Source of the DNA: Candidatus Bathyarchaeum sp.
Lineage (GTDB): Archaea; Thermoproteota; Bathyarchaeia; Bathyarchaeales; Bathyarchaeaceae
Length of the DNA stretch: 41,900 nt
NCBI GenBank assembly: GCA_026014495.1
Contig: JAOZIF010000165.1
Location: 1-41,900, forward strand
Reading direction: 5' to 3'
Positions 41,847-41,900 of this stretch are shown one piece after another. Positions within the stretch are counted from its first letter, which is position 1, and every line of letters begins with the position of its first letter. Below the pieces are notes generated by a model. That model worked only from the letters and a program-made list of their open reading frames with translations, ran no database searches and was not told where the DNA came from. The translations under genes were made by a program, and so were the position numbers.

Positions 41847-41900
41847 TGGTGGGGTCGCCCGGATTTGAACCGGAGTCCCGAGAGTCCAAGTCTCAGAGCC
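41847..41900 (-). tRNA. tRNA-Pro(UGG), 3' part, cut by the window edge
   Basis: Read on the minus strand, the anticodon stem TGAGA/TCTCG encloses the loop CTTGGAC with anticodon TGG. A four-base variable loop, the T-arm TCCGG-TTCAAAT-CCGGG, acceptor CGACCCC, discriminator A and an encoded CCA follow. The 5' half lies beyond the window. The paired anticodon stem supports proline over other readings. Confidence 0.8.

Overview
This window looks like an anaerobic, mesophilic archaeon of moderate to low GC, most likely from the Bathyarchaeia (Thermoproteota). The evidence is archaeal-type families: pantoate kinase, COG1019 phosphopantetheine adenylyltransferase, NreA, DUF763, short TIM and a TrmB regulator. 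It also has TATA-box promoters, tRNA genes with encoded CCA, and surface proteins ending in an 'IPEF' motif plus a membrane anchor. Anaerobe-type redox proteins (ferredoxin-thioredoxin reductase fused to rubredoxin, hybrid cluster protein) fit this. The phylum-level call is an inference.

Layout. 1-900: the 3' part of tRNA-Leu(UAG), a methyltransferase and a decayed tRNA tail. 0.96-2.7 kb: a zinc-ribbon protein facing a surface protein. 3.1-6.5 kb: a CoA-precursor operon (membrane transporter, pantoate kinase, CoaD) followed by DUF763. 6.6-10.7 kb: thiol redox genes, a nucleotidyltransferase, an ECF-like membrane protein and an EamA transporter. 10.95-15.0 kb: a 4.05-kb mobile element with perfect 24-bp terminal inverted repeats. 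It carries two divergent operons: an IS6/IS240-like transposase with two small genes on one side, and DUF2080, a YwgA-like/UPF0175 fusion antitoxin, a PIN toxin and an unknown 400-aa protein on the other. 15.0-21.8 kb: a plastic region of broken surface-protein genes (kelch tail, gene with an in-frame TGA, orphan IPEF anchor), membrane-linked and soluble winged-helix regulators, an HDAC-family deacetylase, and a TrmB/PQQ-propeller divergent pair flanked by direct repeats. 21.8-26.2 kb: an ABC-2 exporter, an Nfu-type Fe-S protein and a CHASE4-like histidine kinase. 26.2-28.6 kb: an hcp-arsR-cupin operon. 28.7-36.9 kb: alpha-glucan mobilisation (YHS-phosphorylase fusion, GH57 with a DUF5752 tail, debranching enzyme), DUF89 and TIM. 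37-40.9 kb: an HtrA-like protease, a ParA/MinD ATPase and NreA. 41-41.9 kb: small ORFs, repeats and the 3' part of tRNA-Pro(UGG) on the minus strand.

The most notable features are the mobile element with its paired operators, and three families of short dispersed repeats. The largest family has five copies built on a 6-bp hairpin with a GAGA loop, and three of those copies lie just after stop codons. A DUF5752-like domain is shared by the GH57 enzyme and a winged-helix regulator. All family assignments come from reading motifs by eye; no database search was run.
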